Assembly (NCBI GenBank): GCA_036013505.1
Contig: CP107851.1
Coordinates: 4,101,501-4,165,500, forward strand
DNA from: Streptomyces sp. NBC_00510
GTDB lineage: Bacteria > Actinomycetota > Actinomycetes > Streptomycetales > Streptomycetaceae
Length of the DNA stretch: 64,000 bases
Reading direction: 5' to 3'
How positions within the stretch are numbered: the stretch's first letter is position 1; each line of letters starts with the position of its first letter. The notes under the pieces were generated by a model, which was not told the DNA's origin, made no database searches, and was given only the letters and a program-made list of their open reading frames with translations. This document shows, piece after piece, positions 24,374 to 36,000 of this stretch. Made by a program: the position numbers and the translations under genes.

Positions 24374-24416
24374 CGAGGGCCGGGACCGGAGTTCGTGCCT
24401 CCGGTCCCGGCCCTCG
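24374..24416. terminator. Bidirectional terminator between convergent genes
   Basis: A perfect 17-bp inverted repeat (arms 24374-24390 and 24400-24416, 9-nt loop) sits 9 bp after the small-protein stop and faces the converging PEPCK gene. It could end transcripts from both sides. There is no T-tract, as often in Streptomyces. Confidence 0.8.
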
Positions 24417-24553
24417 GCGTGAGGGTCGGCGCGGCCCGCCCGCGGGGCCATGGTCAGGGTCGGGGATCCCACGACCGGGCCATGCCCACCACCGGGCCGC
24501 CCGCCCGCGCCGCACGCACGGGGAGGGTCGGGCCGCCCGGATTCCGGTGGGGC

Positions 24554-26395
24554 CTAGTCCAGACGCTTGACCAGGGCCCGGTACTCGTCCCACAGCTCCT
24601 TGGGCGTGTGGTCGCCGAAGGTCTCCAGGTGGGACGGGATGAGGGAGGCCTCGTGCCGCCAGGTGTCGACGTCGACCGAGAGCAGCAGGTCGAGGTCCGC
24701 CTGGGAGATGTCCAGACCGCTGGTGTCGAGGGAGCCCTCGGCCGGCAGGACGCCGATCGGGGTCTCGACGCCCTCGGCCTGGCCGTTGAGGCGCTCGACG
24801 ATCCACTTGAGCACGCGGCTGTTCTCGCCGAAGCCCGGCCACACGAACCGGCCGTCCGCGTCCTTGCGGAACCAGTTCACGTAGTAGATCTTCGGGAGCT
24901 TGTCGGCGTCGTGCTTCTGGCCGAGCTTGACCCAGTGGCCGAAGTAGTCGCCCATGTTGTAGCCGCAGAACGGGAGCATCGCGAACGGGTCGCGGCGCAG
25001 CTCGCCGACCTTGCCCTCGGCGGCGGCGGTCTTCTCGGAGGCGACGTTGGCACCGAGGAAGACACCGTGCTGCCAGTCGAAGGACTCGGTGACCAGCGGC
25101 ACGGCCGAGGCGCGGCGGCCGCCGAACAGGATGGCCGAGATCGGCACGCCCTTGGGGTCCTCCCACTCGGGCGCGATCGTCGGGCACTGGGCGGCGGGCA
25201 CGGTGAAGCGGGCGTTGGGGTGGGCGGCCGGGGTCCCGGACTCCGGCGTCCAGGAGTTGCCCTTCCAGTCCGTGAGGTGGGCCGGGAGCTCCTCGGTCAT
25301 GCCCTCCCACCAGACGTCGTTGTCGTCGGTGAGGGCGACGTTGGTGAAGACCGAGTTGCCCCACAGGGTCTTCATCGCGTTGGCGTTGGTGTGCTCGCCG
25401 GTGCCCGGCGCGACGCCGAAGAAGCCCGCCTCGGGGTTGATGGCGTAGAGGCGGCCGTCCTCGCCGAAGCGCATCCAGGCGATGTCGTCGCCGATGGTCT
25501 CCACGGTCCAGCCGGGGATCGTCGGCTCCAGCATGGCGAGGTTGGTCTTGCCGCACGCGCTAGGGAAGGCGGCGGCCACGTACTTGGCCTCGCCCCGCGG
25601 CGGCGTGAGCTTGAGGACGAGCATGTGCTCGGCCAGCCAGCCCTCGTCACGGGCCATGACCGAGGCTATGCGCAGGGCGTAGCACTTCTTGCCGAGCAGG
25701 GCGTTGCCGCCGTAGCCGGAGCCGTAGGACCAGATCTCACGGCTCTCGGGGAAGTGCGAGATGTACTTGGTGGAGTTGCACGGCCACGGGACGTCCTCCT
25801 GGCCGGGCTCCAGCGGGGCGCCGACGGAGTGCACGGCCTTGACGAAGAAGCCGTCCTCGCCCAGCTCGTCCAGCACGTCCTGGCCCATGCGCGTCATGGT
25901 CCGCATGGCGGTGGCGACGTACGCGGAGTCGGTGATCTCCACGCCGATCGCGGACAGCTCGGAGCCGAGCGGGCCCATGCAGAACGGGACGACGTACATG
26001 GTGCGGCCGCGCATGGCGCCGCGGAACAGTCCCCCGGAGCCTTCGGCCTGGGAGGTGCCCCCGTGCTCCCCTGTGAAGATCTCCCGCATCTCGGCGGGGG
26101 CCTTCCAGTGGTTGGTCGGGCCGGCGTCCTGCTCCCGCTCGGAGCAGATGAAGGTGCGGTCCTCCACACGAGCGACGTCGGTCGGGTCGGAGGCGGCGTA
26201 GTACGAGTTGGGGCGCTTGATCGGGTCGAGCTTCTTGAAGGTGCCCTTCGAGACGAGCTCGTCCGCGAGGCGCTGGTACTCCTCCTCGGAGCCGTCGCAC
26301 CACACGATCTCGTCCGGCTGGGTCAGCTCGGCGATCTCGCCGACCCATGCGATCAGGTCCTGGTGATTGGTGGGAGCCGCATTGACGCGCGCCAC
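24554..26395 (-). CDS. pckG: Phosphoenolpyruvate carboxykinase (GTP)
   Basis: This is the GTP-dependent PEP carboxykinase, converting oxaloacetate and GTP to PEP, CO2 and GDP at the entry to gluconeogenesis. About 613 residues is normal. The kinase-1a P-loop AAFPSACGKTNLAM, the GTP-type signature region, FLGANVASEKTAAAEGKVG, FCGYNMGDYFGHW and NWFRKDADGRFVWPGFGENS are intact. I chose the GTG at 26395 because GGAG lies 5 nt upstream; an ATG at 26422 adds nine residues. It is divergent from hemolysin III with a 254-bp intergenic region holding its promoter. Confidence 0.97.
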   Translation of the reverse strand: MARVNAAPTNHQDLIAWVGEIAELTQPDEIVWCDGSEEEYQRLADELVSKGTFKKLDPIKRPNSYYAASDPTDVARVEDRTFICSEREQDAGPTNHWKAPAEMREIFTGEHGGTSQAEGSGGLFRGAMRGRTMYVVPFCMGPLGSELSAIGVEITDSAYVATAMRTMTRMGQDVLDELGEDGFFVKAVHSVGAPLEPGQEDVPWPCNSTKYISHFPESREIWSYGSGYGGNALLGKKCYALRIASVMARDEGWLAEHMLVLKLTPPRGEAKYVAAAFPSACGKTNLAMLEPTIPGWTVETIGDDIAWMRFGEDGRLYAINPEAGFFGVAPGTGEHTNANAMKTLWGNSVFTNVALTDDNDVWWEGMTEELPAHLTDWKGNSWTPESGTPAAHPNARFTVPAAQCPTIAPEWEDPKGVPISAILFGGRRASAVPLVTESFDWQHGVFLGANVASEKTAAAEGKVGELRRDPFAMLPFCGYNMGDYFGHWVKLGQKHDADKLPKIYYVNWFRKDADGRFVWPGFGENSRVLKWIVERLNGQAEGVETPIGVLPAEGSLDTSGLDISQADLDLLLSVDVDTWRHEASLIPSHLETFGDHTPKELWDEYRALVKRLD

Positions 26396-26619
26396 GATCG
26401 CTCCGTTCCGCCCGGTGTGCACTCACCTGGCGTCAGATTCCGAGGGTGTGTTGTCGGCCCCTTGGGGGCTGCGACCCGGATGCTGCTGTCGTGGGATGCT
26501 CATCCGGTGCCGTCCGCACTCATATGAGTATCAGGACAGGAAACGCGATCTGTCCAGGGCGCGTGGGGTGAGCATCGCCACTCCCAACGTCCGGCGACAC
26601 CCCGTACTACGGATCGGTA

Positions 26620-26637
26620 ACCTACGCAACCGTAGGT
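26620..26637. promoter_or_regulatory. Palindrome upstream of the hemolysin III gene
   Basis: ACCTACGCAACCGTAGGT is an inverted repeat with 7-bp arms and a 4-bp centre, ending 12 bp before the hemolysin III start. The shape fits a TetR-type operator. No regulator gene is adjacent, so the binding protein is unknown. Confidence 0.5.
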
Positions 26638-26649
26638 AGCATTGATTTC

Positions 26650-27351
26650 ATGAGCTCCGTGGACGAGACTCCCGTTGTGCCCGCCGCCCTTGAAGAACTC
26701 GCATCCGCTGCCGCCCCCTTGAAGCCCAAACTGAGGGGGTGGCTCCACGCCGGGATGTTCCCCGCCGCCCTTGTCGCCGGGGTCGCCCTGACCGCCTTCG
26801 CCGAGAGCACCCGCGGACGGATCGCCTGCGCCGTCTTCACGCTCACCGCCTGCGCGCTGTTCGGCGTGAGCGCGCTCTACCACCGCGGCGACTGGGGCCC
26901 CCGGGCCTCGGCGGTGCTGCGCCGACTGGACCACGCGAACATCTTCCTGATCATCGCGGGGACCTACACGCCCTTCACGCTCCTGCTGCTGCCCGACGGC
27001 AAGCAGGAGGTCCTGCTCTGGCTGGTCTGGGCCGGGGCCCTGGCGGGCATCGCGTTCCGCGTCTTCTGGGTGGGTGCGCCGCGCTGGCTCTACACCCCCT
27101 GCTACATCGCCCTCGGCTGGGCGGCGGTCTTCTTCCTGCCCGACTTCATGCGGCAGGGCGGCATCGCGGTGCTCGTCCTGATCGTCGTGGGCGGCCTGCT
27201 GTACAGCGTCGGAGCGGTGATCTACGGGACCAAGCGGCCCAACCCCTCGCCCCGCTTCTTCGGCTTCCACGAGGTCTTCCACTCGTTCACGCTGGCCGCG
27301 TTCATCGTGCACTACGTCGGCATCTCGCTGGTTGCCTACAACCACGCGTAG
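26650..27351 (+). CDS. Hemolysin III (YqfA/PAQR-like) membrane protein
   Basis: This is a seven-helix membrane protein of the hemolysin III/PAQR family, 233 residues. The family's conserved polar motifs are present: GVSALYHRGDWGP, RRLDHANIFLIIAGTYTPF and FHEVFHSFTLAAFIVHYVG, whose histidines and aspartate resemble a metal-dependent hydrolase site. The cellular role in actinomycetes is not established, and the hemolysin name is historical. A palindrome lies directly upstream and a strong terminator follows. Confidence 0.9.
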   Translation: MSSVDETPVVPAALEELASAAAPLKPKLRGWLHAGMFPAALVAGVALTAFAESTRGRIACAVFTLTACALFGVSALYHRGDWGPRASAVLRRLDHANIFLIIAGTYTPFTLLLLPDGKQEVLLWLVWAGALAGIAFRVFWVGAPRWLYTPCYIALGWAAVFFLPDFMRQGGIAVLVLIVVGGLLYSVGAVIYGTKRPNPSPRFFGFHEVFHSFTLAAFIVHYVGISLVAYNHA

Positions 27352-27371
27352 CCCTTCCGCGACGGCCCTGG

Positions 27372-27405
27372 AGCCCCGCGGACCGCGACGGCGGTCCGCG
27401 GGGCT
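27372..27405 (+). terminator. Terminator after hemolysin III
   Basis: A perfect 15-bp stem (27372-27386 and 27391-27405) closes on a GACG tetraloop and is followed by TTC. It lies 20 bp after the hemolysin III stop and is a clear intrinsic terminator. Confidence 0.85.
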
Positions 27406-27420
27406 TTCGCATGCCCGAAG

Positions 27421-27452
27421 TGACAGCTACTCTTTTTTGAGAGTCACTGTCA
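27421..27452. promoter_or_regulatory. Operator candidate for the MFS-TetR operon
   Basis: Arms TGACAGCTACTCT (27421-27433) and AGAGTCACTGTCA (27440-27452) form an inverted repeat with 11 of 13 matches around TTTTTG. The site is in the promoter region of the MFS gene, about 75 bp before its start. The local TetR protein (29064-29675) is the natural candidate to bind it. Confidence 0.6.
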
Positions 27453-27525
27453 TTTGACGGCGACTTTCGGATGTCGTCCTGGTGCCCGGTCAGCCGGTGC
27501 CCCGCGCCCGCCGGAGGAGACCCTC

Positions 27526-29067
27526 ATGACGACGACGGCCGATCCACGGCACTGGTGGGCCCTCGGGGCCCTGGTGGCGAGCATGCTCGTGCTCGGCTTC
27601 GACATGACGATCCTCAACGTCGCACTGCCGACCATGGCCGCGGAGCTGGGTGCGGACACCGGCGACCAGCAGTGGATCGTCGACGGCTACACGGTGGTCT
27701 TCGCCGCCGCGATGCTCCCCGCGGGCCTGCTGGGCGACCGCTGGGGACGGCGGCGGATGCTCGTCGCCGGGCTCGGGATCTTCCTCGTCGGCTCGGTGCT
27801 CGGCGCCCTGGTGGACAGTCCGGGACCGGTCGTCGCCGCCCGCACGGTGATGGGCCTGGGCGCGGCACTCGTCATGCCGCTGGCCCTGTCCGTCCTGCCC
27901 TCGTTGTTCGGGCCCGAGGAGCGCTCCAAGGCGGTCGGCGCGGTCACCGCCGCCATGGCGCTGGGGATGCCGCTCGGGCCGATCATCGGCGGCACCCTGC
28001 TCGACCACTTCTGGTGGGGCTCGATCTTCGTGGTCAACATCCCGCTCGTCGTCCTCGGCATCGCCGCCTGCCTGTTCCTGCTGCCCGAGACCAGCGACCC
28101 CGCCACGCCCCGCGTCGACCCGCCCAGCACCGTCCTCGCGGTGGCCGGGCTCGGCGCGCTGGTCTTCGGCATCATCGAGGGGCCGCGCCGCGGATGGGGC
28201 GACCCGCTGGTGCTGCTGACGCTGTTCTCGTCCGTCGCGCTGCTGACCGGGCTGGTGCTCCGCGGACGCCGGCTGGAGCGGCCCATGCTCGACCTCGGTC
28301 TGCTGCGGCAGCGGGGCTTCCTGTGGAACGCGGTCGCCGCGACGCTGGTGACCTTCATCCTCACCGGCCTGCTCTTCGTCCTGCCGCAGTACCTGCAGGC
28401 CGTGCTCGGCAACGACGCCCTCGGCACCGGCGTACGGCTGCTGCCGATGATGGGCGGCCTGATCGTCGCCGTCCGGGGCAGCGCGCCGCTGGTCGCGCGG
28501 TTCGGGCCGCGGCCGGTCGTCACGGCGGGGCTGCTCCTGCTCACCGCGGCCGCGGCGCTGGGCAGCCGCACCGACGTCCACGACGGCTACGGGGCGACCG
28601 CGCTGTGGCTGTCCGTCACCGGTTTCGCCTTCGGCTTCGCGATGATCCCCGCCATGGACGCGGCGCTGGGCGCGCTGCCCCGGGACCGCGCGGGCAGCGG
28701 CTCCGGACTGCTGATGACCCTGCGGCAGACCGGCGGCGCGATTGGTGTCGCCCTCCTGGGCAGCCTGCTGGCGGGCGCCTACACCGACCGTCTCGCCACC
28801 ACGGGCCTGCCCGCGGCGGCCGCCGACGCCGCCTCGGGTTCCGTGGGGGCCGCGCACGCGGTCGCGGCCGCCCTCGGCGACCCGGCGCTCGCCGCCTCGG
28901 CGGACGCGGCGTACGTGCACGGGATGGACCTCGCCCTGCTGGCCTGCGCCGCCGCCTCGCTCGTGGCGGCCGTGCTGACCGCGCTCTTCCTCCCCGACCC
29001 CCGCACCGGCCAGGAGGTGCCCGGCACCGCGCGGATGGCCCCGCCCGCCGTCGATGCACGACAATGA
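27526..29067 (+). CDS. MFS drug transporter (DHA2/EmrB-QacA type)
   Basis: This is a major-facilitator efflux pump of 513 residues, with hydrophobic segments in number fitting the 14-helix DHA2 subfamily. Landmarks are MLVLGFDMTILNVALPTMAA in helix 1, QWIVDGYTVVFAAAMLPAGL, and the motif A-like GDRWGRRRMLVAGL. The ATG at 27526 follows a GGAGGAGA site. It probably exports a toxic organic compound using the proton gradient; the substrate is unknown. Its stop overlaps the TetR start (ATGA), so both are made from one message controlled from the inverted repeat at 27421-27452. Confidence 0.93.
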   Translation: MTTTADPRHWWALGALVASMLVLGFDMTILNVALPTMAAELGADTGDQQWIVDGYTVVFAAAMLPAGLLGDRWGRRRMLVAGLGIFLVGSVLGALVDSPGPVVAARTVMGLGAALVMPLALSVLPSLFGPEERSKAVGAVTAAMALGMPLGPIIGGTLLDHFWWGSIFVVNIPLVVLGIAACLFLLPETSDPATPRVDPPSTVLAVAGLGALVFGIIEGPRRGWGDPLVLLTLFSSVALLTGLVLRGRRLERPMLDLGLLRQRGFLWNAVAATLVTFILTGLLFVLPQYLQAVLGNDALGTGVRLLPMMGGLIVAVRGSAPLVARFGPRPVVTAGLLLLTAAAALGSRTDVHDGYGATALWLSVTGFAFGFAMIPAMDAALGALPRDRAGSGSGLLMTLRQTGGAIGVALLGSLLAGAYTDRLATTGLPAAAADAASGSVGAAHAVAAALGDPALAASADAAYVHGMDLALLACAAASLVAAVLTALFLPDPRTGQEVPGTARMAPPAVDARQ

Positions 29068-29675
29068 CGAGCGTGACCGTACCGACCAGACCGAGCCTGC
29101 GCGAACGCAAGAAGATCCGGACCCGGCGGGCCATCCGCCGCGCGGCCTACCGGCTCTTCGAGGCGCAGGGGTACGACGGCACCACCGTCGAGCAGATCGC
29201 GGCCACGGCCGAGGTCTCGGCCAGCACGGTCTTCCGGTACTTCCCCACCAAGGAGGACATCGTCCTCTCCGACGAGTACGACCCCGTCATGGTGGCCGAA
29301 CTGCGCGCCCGCCCGGCGCAGGAGCCCATCGTCGCCTCGCTGCGGCACGCCCTGCTGGGCCCGCTGCGCGAGATGCTCGCCGACGAGGGCGAGTTCGAGG
29401 AGATGCGGCAGCGGCTGCGGCTGGTGCGCTCGGTGCCCGCCATCCGCGCCCGCATGGGCGAGAACATCCAGGAGTCCAGCCGGCTGCTGGCCTCCGTCAC
29501 CGCCGAACGCCTCGGCCGCCCCGAGGACGACTTCGAGATCCGGGTCGTCGTCGCGGCGCTGATCGGGGCCTGGTCCGAGGCCGTCTTCCACTGGCTCGAC
29601 TCGGACGGCACCGCCGACCTCGCCGCCGTCCTCGACCGCTCGCTGGCCCTCCTCGCGGCCAACCTCTGCCGCTAG
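29064..29675 (+). CDS. TetR family transcriptional regulator
   Basis: This is a TetR-type repressor of 203 residues. The HTH is clear: RRAIRRAAYRLFEAQGYDGT, then TVEQIAATAEVSASTVFRYF, then PTKEDIVLSDE. The C-terminal ligand-binding domain is not specific enough to name a ligand. The ATG at 29064 overlaps the MFS stop by 4 nt. By position it most likely represses the mfs-tetR operon and releases it when the exporter's substrate is present. Confidence 0.92.
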   Translation: MTSVTVPTRPSLRERKKIRTRRAIRRAAYRLFEAQGYDGTTVEQIAATAEVSASTVFRYFPTKEDIVLSDEYDPVMVAELRARPAQEPIVASLRHALLGPLREMLADEGEFEEMRQRLRLVRSVPAIRARMGENIQESSRLLASVTAERLGRPEDDFEIRVVVAALIGAWSEAVFHWLDSDGTADLAAVLDRSLALLAANLCR

Positions 29676-29770
29676 CGATCGGGAACCGCGCGGCGGCTCC
29701 GCGGACCAGCGGGGAGCGTCGGCACGCGACGCGGAGGGGTTCCGGACGCCATGTCACTCAACGGCGGTTC

Positions 29771-29802
29771 GCGCAAGGCCGGTTCACCGACCGGCCTTGC
29801 GC
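29771..29802. terminator. Bidirectional terminator between TetR and DUF255 genes
   Basis: A perfect 13-bp stem (29771-29783 and 29790-29802) with a 6-nt loop lies between the two convergent genes and can serve both. The remaining bases of this 176-bp gap show no gene. Confidence 0.8.
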
Positions 29803-29851
29803 GCGAGGGAGATGCCGGCGAACGCCGCGCGGCTGCACGACGCGACGCGCC

Positions 29852-31882
<2,031 letters not shown>

Positions 31883-32020
31883 GCCCCCAGCCTCACACAT
31901 CGCGCCGTCCGGCGTCCCGTCCCCGCGCGGCGAGCCCGGTTGCCCGCGGCAACGGACGTTGTCCGCAGCCGTTCGTGCTGATGGAATCGACCGGCGGACG
32001 GTGCTGCGAGAGGGGCCGAC

Positions 32021-33019
32021 ATGCTGGAGACGGTGGGTCTCACGGCCGCCGAGGCCGAGGTGTACCGGCTGCTGCTCGTCACCGAGTCGGCGTCCGCCGA
32101 GGAGATCTGCGCACTTACCGACCTCGGCCGCCCGGCGGTCGGGCGGCTGCTGTTCGCTCTGGAGGCCAAGGGACTGGCGTACGCGCTGGAGGAGAGTCCC
32201 GGCGCGTTCGCGGCCATCCCGCCGGAGGTCGCGCTCGTACCCCGGCTGCAGCGCCACGCGGAGGCACTGGAGCAGGACCGGGCGGTCGTGCTCGGGCTGG
32301 TGGAGACCTACCGCCGCAGCGCCCGCTCCTGGGGAGCGGGGGAGGCGATCGAGGTCATCAGCGGCGCGGCGGCGCTGCGGCAGCGTCTGCGGCAGCTCCA
32401 GGACGGCGTCCGCCACGAGATGCTGTGGTTCTGCAAGGCCCGCCACGTGGCGATGCCCGCGGGCAGCAACCGGGAGGAGTACGACGCGCTGGGCCGGGGC
32501 GTGCTGTACCGGGTCCTGTACGAGCAGGCCTACTTCGACGACCCCGGTGCGGTGGACAACGTCGTCAAGGGGGTGCGCGCCGGCGAGGTCGCCCGGGCGG
32601 TGCCCAGGCTGCCCCTGCGGATGGCGGTGGCCGACCGGTCGCTGGCCGTCCTCCCGCTGTCCTCCGCCGGTGCGCCGGCCGGTCCGCGGGAGCTCAAGAC
32701 GGCGCTGGTGCGGGAGAGCAGCCTGCTGGAGGCGCTGATCGACCTGTTCCAGCACTACTGGGAGGTCGGCGCGCCGCTGCGGGTGACCGAGGAGGGGCAG
32801 ATCGGCGGTGCGGGGCCGGAGGATCCGGCGGCGCCGGTCGCGGAGGACCGGCACCTGCTCTCCCTGATGGTCGCCGGCATGACCGACGAGGCGATCGCCG
32901 GGCAGCTGCGCGTGAGCAAGCGCACCGTCCAGCGGCGCATCCAGGGGCTGATGAGCCTCGCGGGCGTCGCCACCCGCATGCAGCTGGGCTGGCACGCGGC
33001 GCGCCGCAACTGGCTCTGA
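32021..33019 (+). CDS. TrmB-like/LuxR-type transcriptional regulator
   Basis: This is a 332-residue regulator with two DNA-binding-like ends. The N-terminus resembles a TrmB winged helix (GLTAAEAEVYRLLLVTESAS, DLGRPAVGRLLFALEAKGLA). The middle is a putative sensor region, and the C-terminus is a LuxR-type HTH (LMVAGMTDEAIAGQLRVSKR, TVQRRIQGLMSLAGVATRMQ). Streptomyces has many proteins of this layout, often beside secreted proteases. The gene converges on the S8 protease at 33080-36454 and shares a terminator with it. Its targets are not shown by the sequence. Confidence 0.87.
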   Translation: MLETVGLTAAEAEVYRLLLVTESASAEEICALTDLGRPAVGRLLFALEAKGLAYALEESPGAFAAIPPEVALVPRLQRHAEALEQDRAVVLGLVETYRRSARSWGAGEAIEVISGAAALRQRLRQLQDGVRHEMLWFCKARHVAMPAGSNREEYDALGRGVLYRVLYEQAYFDDPGAVDNVVKGVRAGEVARAVPRLPLRMAVADRSLAVLPLSSAGAPAGPRELKTALVRESSLLEALIDLFQHYWEVGAPLRVTEEGQIGGAGPEDPAAPVAEDRHLLSLMVAGMTDEAIAGQLRVSKRTVQRRIQGLMSLAGVATRMQLGWHAARRNWL

Positions 33020-33033
33020 GCGGACGGCGGTGC

Positions 33034-33061
33034 GGGCCCGCCGGACGGATCCGGCGGGCCC
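33034..33061. terminator. Terminator shared by regulator and S8 protease genes
   Basis: A perfect 12-bp stem (33034-33045 and 33050-33061) with a CGGA tetraloop lies in the 60-bp gap between the converging genes. Confidence 0.8.
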
Positions 33062-33079
33062 TGCCGAGCCGTTCGGCGG

Positions 33080-36000
33080 CTACTTGAGCAGGTAGGCCTT
33101 GATCACGGTCTGCTTGAAGGAGTTGCCCGCCGCGTCCTTGACGTAGGTGCGCAGGCTCACCGAACCGGCCGAGGAGCGGCGCGGGTGGTCCACGGTCACG
33201 GTGCGCTTCGTCCCGGTGCCCTTGACCTTGGCCGTGTGCCAGGTCCTGCCCTCGTCGTAGGAGACCTCGGCGGTGAAGGTGCGGACGGGCGACTCGGCTG
33301 CGCCGACCGGACGCTGGACCAGGGCCGGGATGTCGAACCGGCAACCGGCCTCGGCCCCGTTCCACTCGTCCAGCCGGGGCGACATGAGCACGGCCATCAT
33401 CGGCAGTGCCTGCCGGGTCGCCGTCGTCTGCGACCGGAACCGCCACTCGGACTTCAGACGCGTGGAGATGGTGCTGGGGACGAGGTCGCGCTCCTGCTCG
33501 AACGTCGCGACGTAGTCGGCGGGGGTGACGTCGGCCGGCACGGTGGCGAACCCCCGGTTCGTCGAGACGACTTCACCGTTGCGTCGCAGCTCCCACTTCG
33601 GCCGGCTGCTGGACGTCGTCCCGGCCACCAGGTCGAGGTTCCCGTTGGCGGCGTCCTGGATCGCGAACGTCATGGCGTCGCCCTCGCGGGAGGTGATCAC
33701 CCACTCGGGCGAGAAGCCCGAGCCCTGGACGCCCTGGTTCCAGCGCTCCTCGAAGGTTCCGGCCCGGTAGCTGTGCAGGCGGCTGAGGAAGCTCTGCCCG
33801 TGGGCGTCCGGCCTGGTGAAGAAGTTCTGCTCGAAGACGCTCTGCCAGCGCAGGTCCTCGGACGGCGAGAAGTAGTCCACCCGCCGGTTCGGGAGCGGGA
33901 GTCCGTCCATCCCGTGGACCCAGCGGAGCTTGCCGAGGGACAGCCACACACTGCGGTACGCGGTGGTGTCCGGCGCGGTGGCGGCGAGGGTGCTGTTCAC
34001 CGTGGCCAGCTGCGACGTACGGGGGCGGTAGCCGGGATCGGCCGGGATCTGCCCGCGCACCGGCCGGGTGAGGTAGTAGACCGAGGAGGGGTTCCCGTCG
34101 GTGCCCGCGGGATCGACCCAGATGGTGCTGACCAGGTAGGTGAACGTCGAGTCCTTGGACGTCGCCGTCGGGACGGCGTACACGTTCGCGATGCGGTCGC
34201 CGCCGACCGCGTCGTTCACGGGGACGGAGAACGGGTTGCCGTCCAGGCCGATGGTACCGACCTCGGCGTACTTGATGCGGGCCGAGCGACTCGGGGCCGA
34301 GACCGTGACGGGCTTCGCCTTCCGGGCGTCGATGGCGACGTCCCGGTCGGCGCTCATCACGATCTTCGGCGCGCCCACCACGGTTGCCTCGGTGTACTCC
34401 GCGTCGAAGAGGAAGCCGTTCACGGAGTAGGTCCTGCCGTCGCGCGGCACCCTCAGCTCGGTGCCGGACTTGCCGTGCAGCTCCACCTCGCGGACCTCGC
34501 CGTCGGCCGCGGTGACGAGCAGGTAGGCGTGGGCGGGGGCCTTGCCCGCGCGGTCCTTCACCGTGAGGCGGAGGCTGTGCGAGGGCTGCTCGACGTCCAT
34601 GCCGACCGGGACGCGCACCGAGACGGCCTGGTCGGCGGTGGCCGCGATGACCACGCCGCTGTACGCCGCGTACGTCGTGGCGGTCTCCGGGGTCGCGGTG
34701 ACGGTGACGTCGGCGGTGCCCTGGGCGGGCACGGTGACCTGGTCGGCGCCGAGCCGGAACAGGCCCTGCGGCGCGGGCTCGCCCGCGTCGTGGGAGACGT
34801 TGAGCGACAGGCCGAGGGTGACGGGCGCGCTGCCCGGGTTGCGGTAGGTGATCGTCTTCTGCACCGGCGGCCGCGGGCCGTCGGTCCAGCGGATCTGCCC
34901 GAAGTCCACTGCGGTGGTCCCGGCGGTGACCTGCTGGCCGACCGCGCGGGCGACGTCGACCCGGCCCGCGCCCTGGAAGTAGGTGCCGCGCTCCTTGCCG
35001 GCCGCCGTCGACTGCATCAGCTGGCGCTTGACCTGCTCGGGCGTCCAGTCGGGGTGCTGCTGGAAGAGGATGGCGGCGGCACCGGCGACGTGCGGGGTCG
35101 CCATCGAGGTGCCGTCCATCGCGGTGTAGCCGTCCTCGGCGGTCGTACCGCCCGCGCGTGCGGCGACGACGCCGACGCCGGGGGCGACGAGGTCCGGCTT
35201 GAGGCCGAAGTCGCCCACCCGCGGGCCGATCGAGCTGAAGTGGGCGAGCTCGTCGTCGAGGTCGGTGGCGCCGACGGCGAGCGCGCGGTCGGCGGAGGCG
35301 GGGGAACCGACCTTGCCGGGGCCGCTGTTGCCGGCCGCGGCGACGACCAGGACGCCGTGGTCACGGGTGACGCTCTCGACCATGGCCTCGAGGGCGTCGG
35401 TCTCCGGGGTGTCGGCGTCGCCCAGGCTGAGGCTGATCACCTTGGCGCCGCGCTCGGCGGCCCAGGCCATGCCTTCGAGGACGTCGGAGTCGTCGCAGGA
35501 GCCGCCCGCGTTGCAGACCTTGCCCGACAGGATCCGCGCGCCGGGCGCGACACCCTTGAACCGGCCGTCGGAGGCCGCGCCGGAACCGGCGACGGTCGAG
35601 GTGACGTGGGTGCCGTGGCCGTTCAGGTCGTCGGTGCCGGCCTCGGCGGTGAAGTTGGCGGACTCCTCGATGAGGCCCCCCAGGTCCGGGTGGTTCGGGT
35701 CGTAGCCGGTGTCGAGCACCGCGACCTTGACGCCGTCGCCCCGGTAGCCCTTCGCCCAGGCCTGGGGTGCCCCGATGTGCGGCACCGTCCGGTCGAGCTG
35801 GACCTTGGAGCGGCCGTCGAGCCAGACCCGGCGGATGCCCGCGCCGAAGGACGTGGCGCCCGCCTTGGCGGGGGCGATGTCCTTCCAGAACTCCGCGGCG
35901 CCCGCGCGGTCCTGGCCGAGGGTCGCGAAGGAGGTCCCGGCGATGGTGCGGACACCGTCGGCACCGGCCGCGGTGAGCCGGCGTCCGGCGGTGCCCGCGT

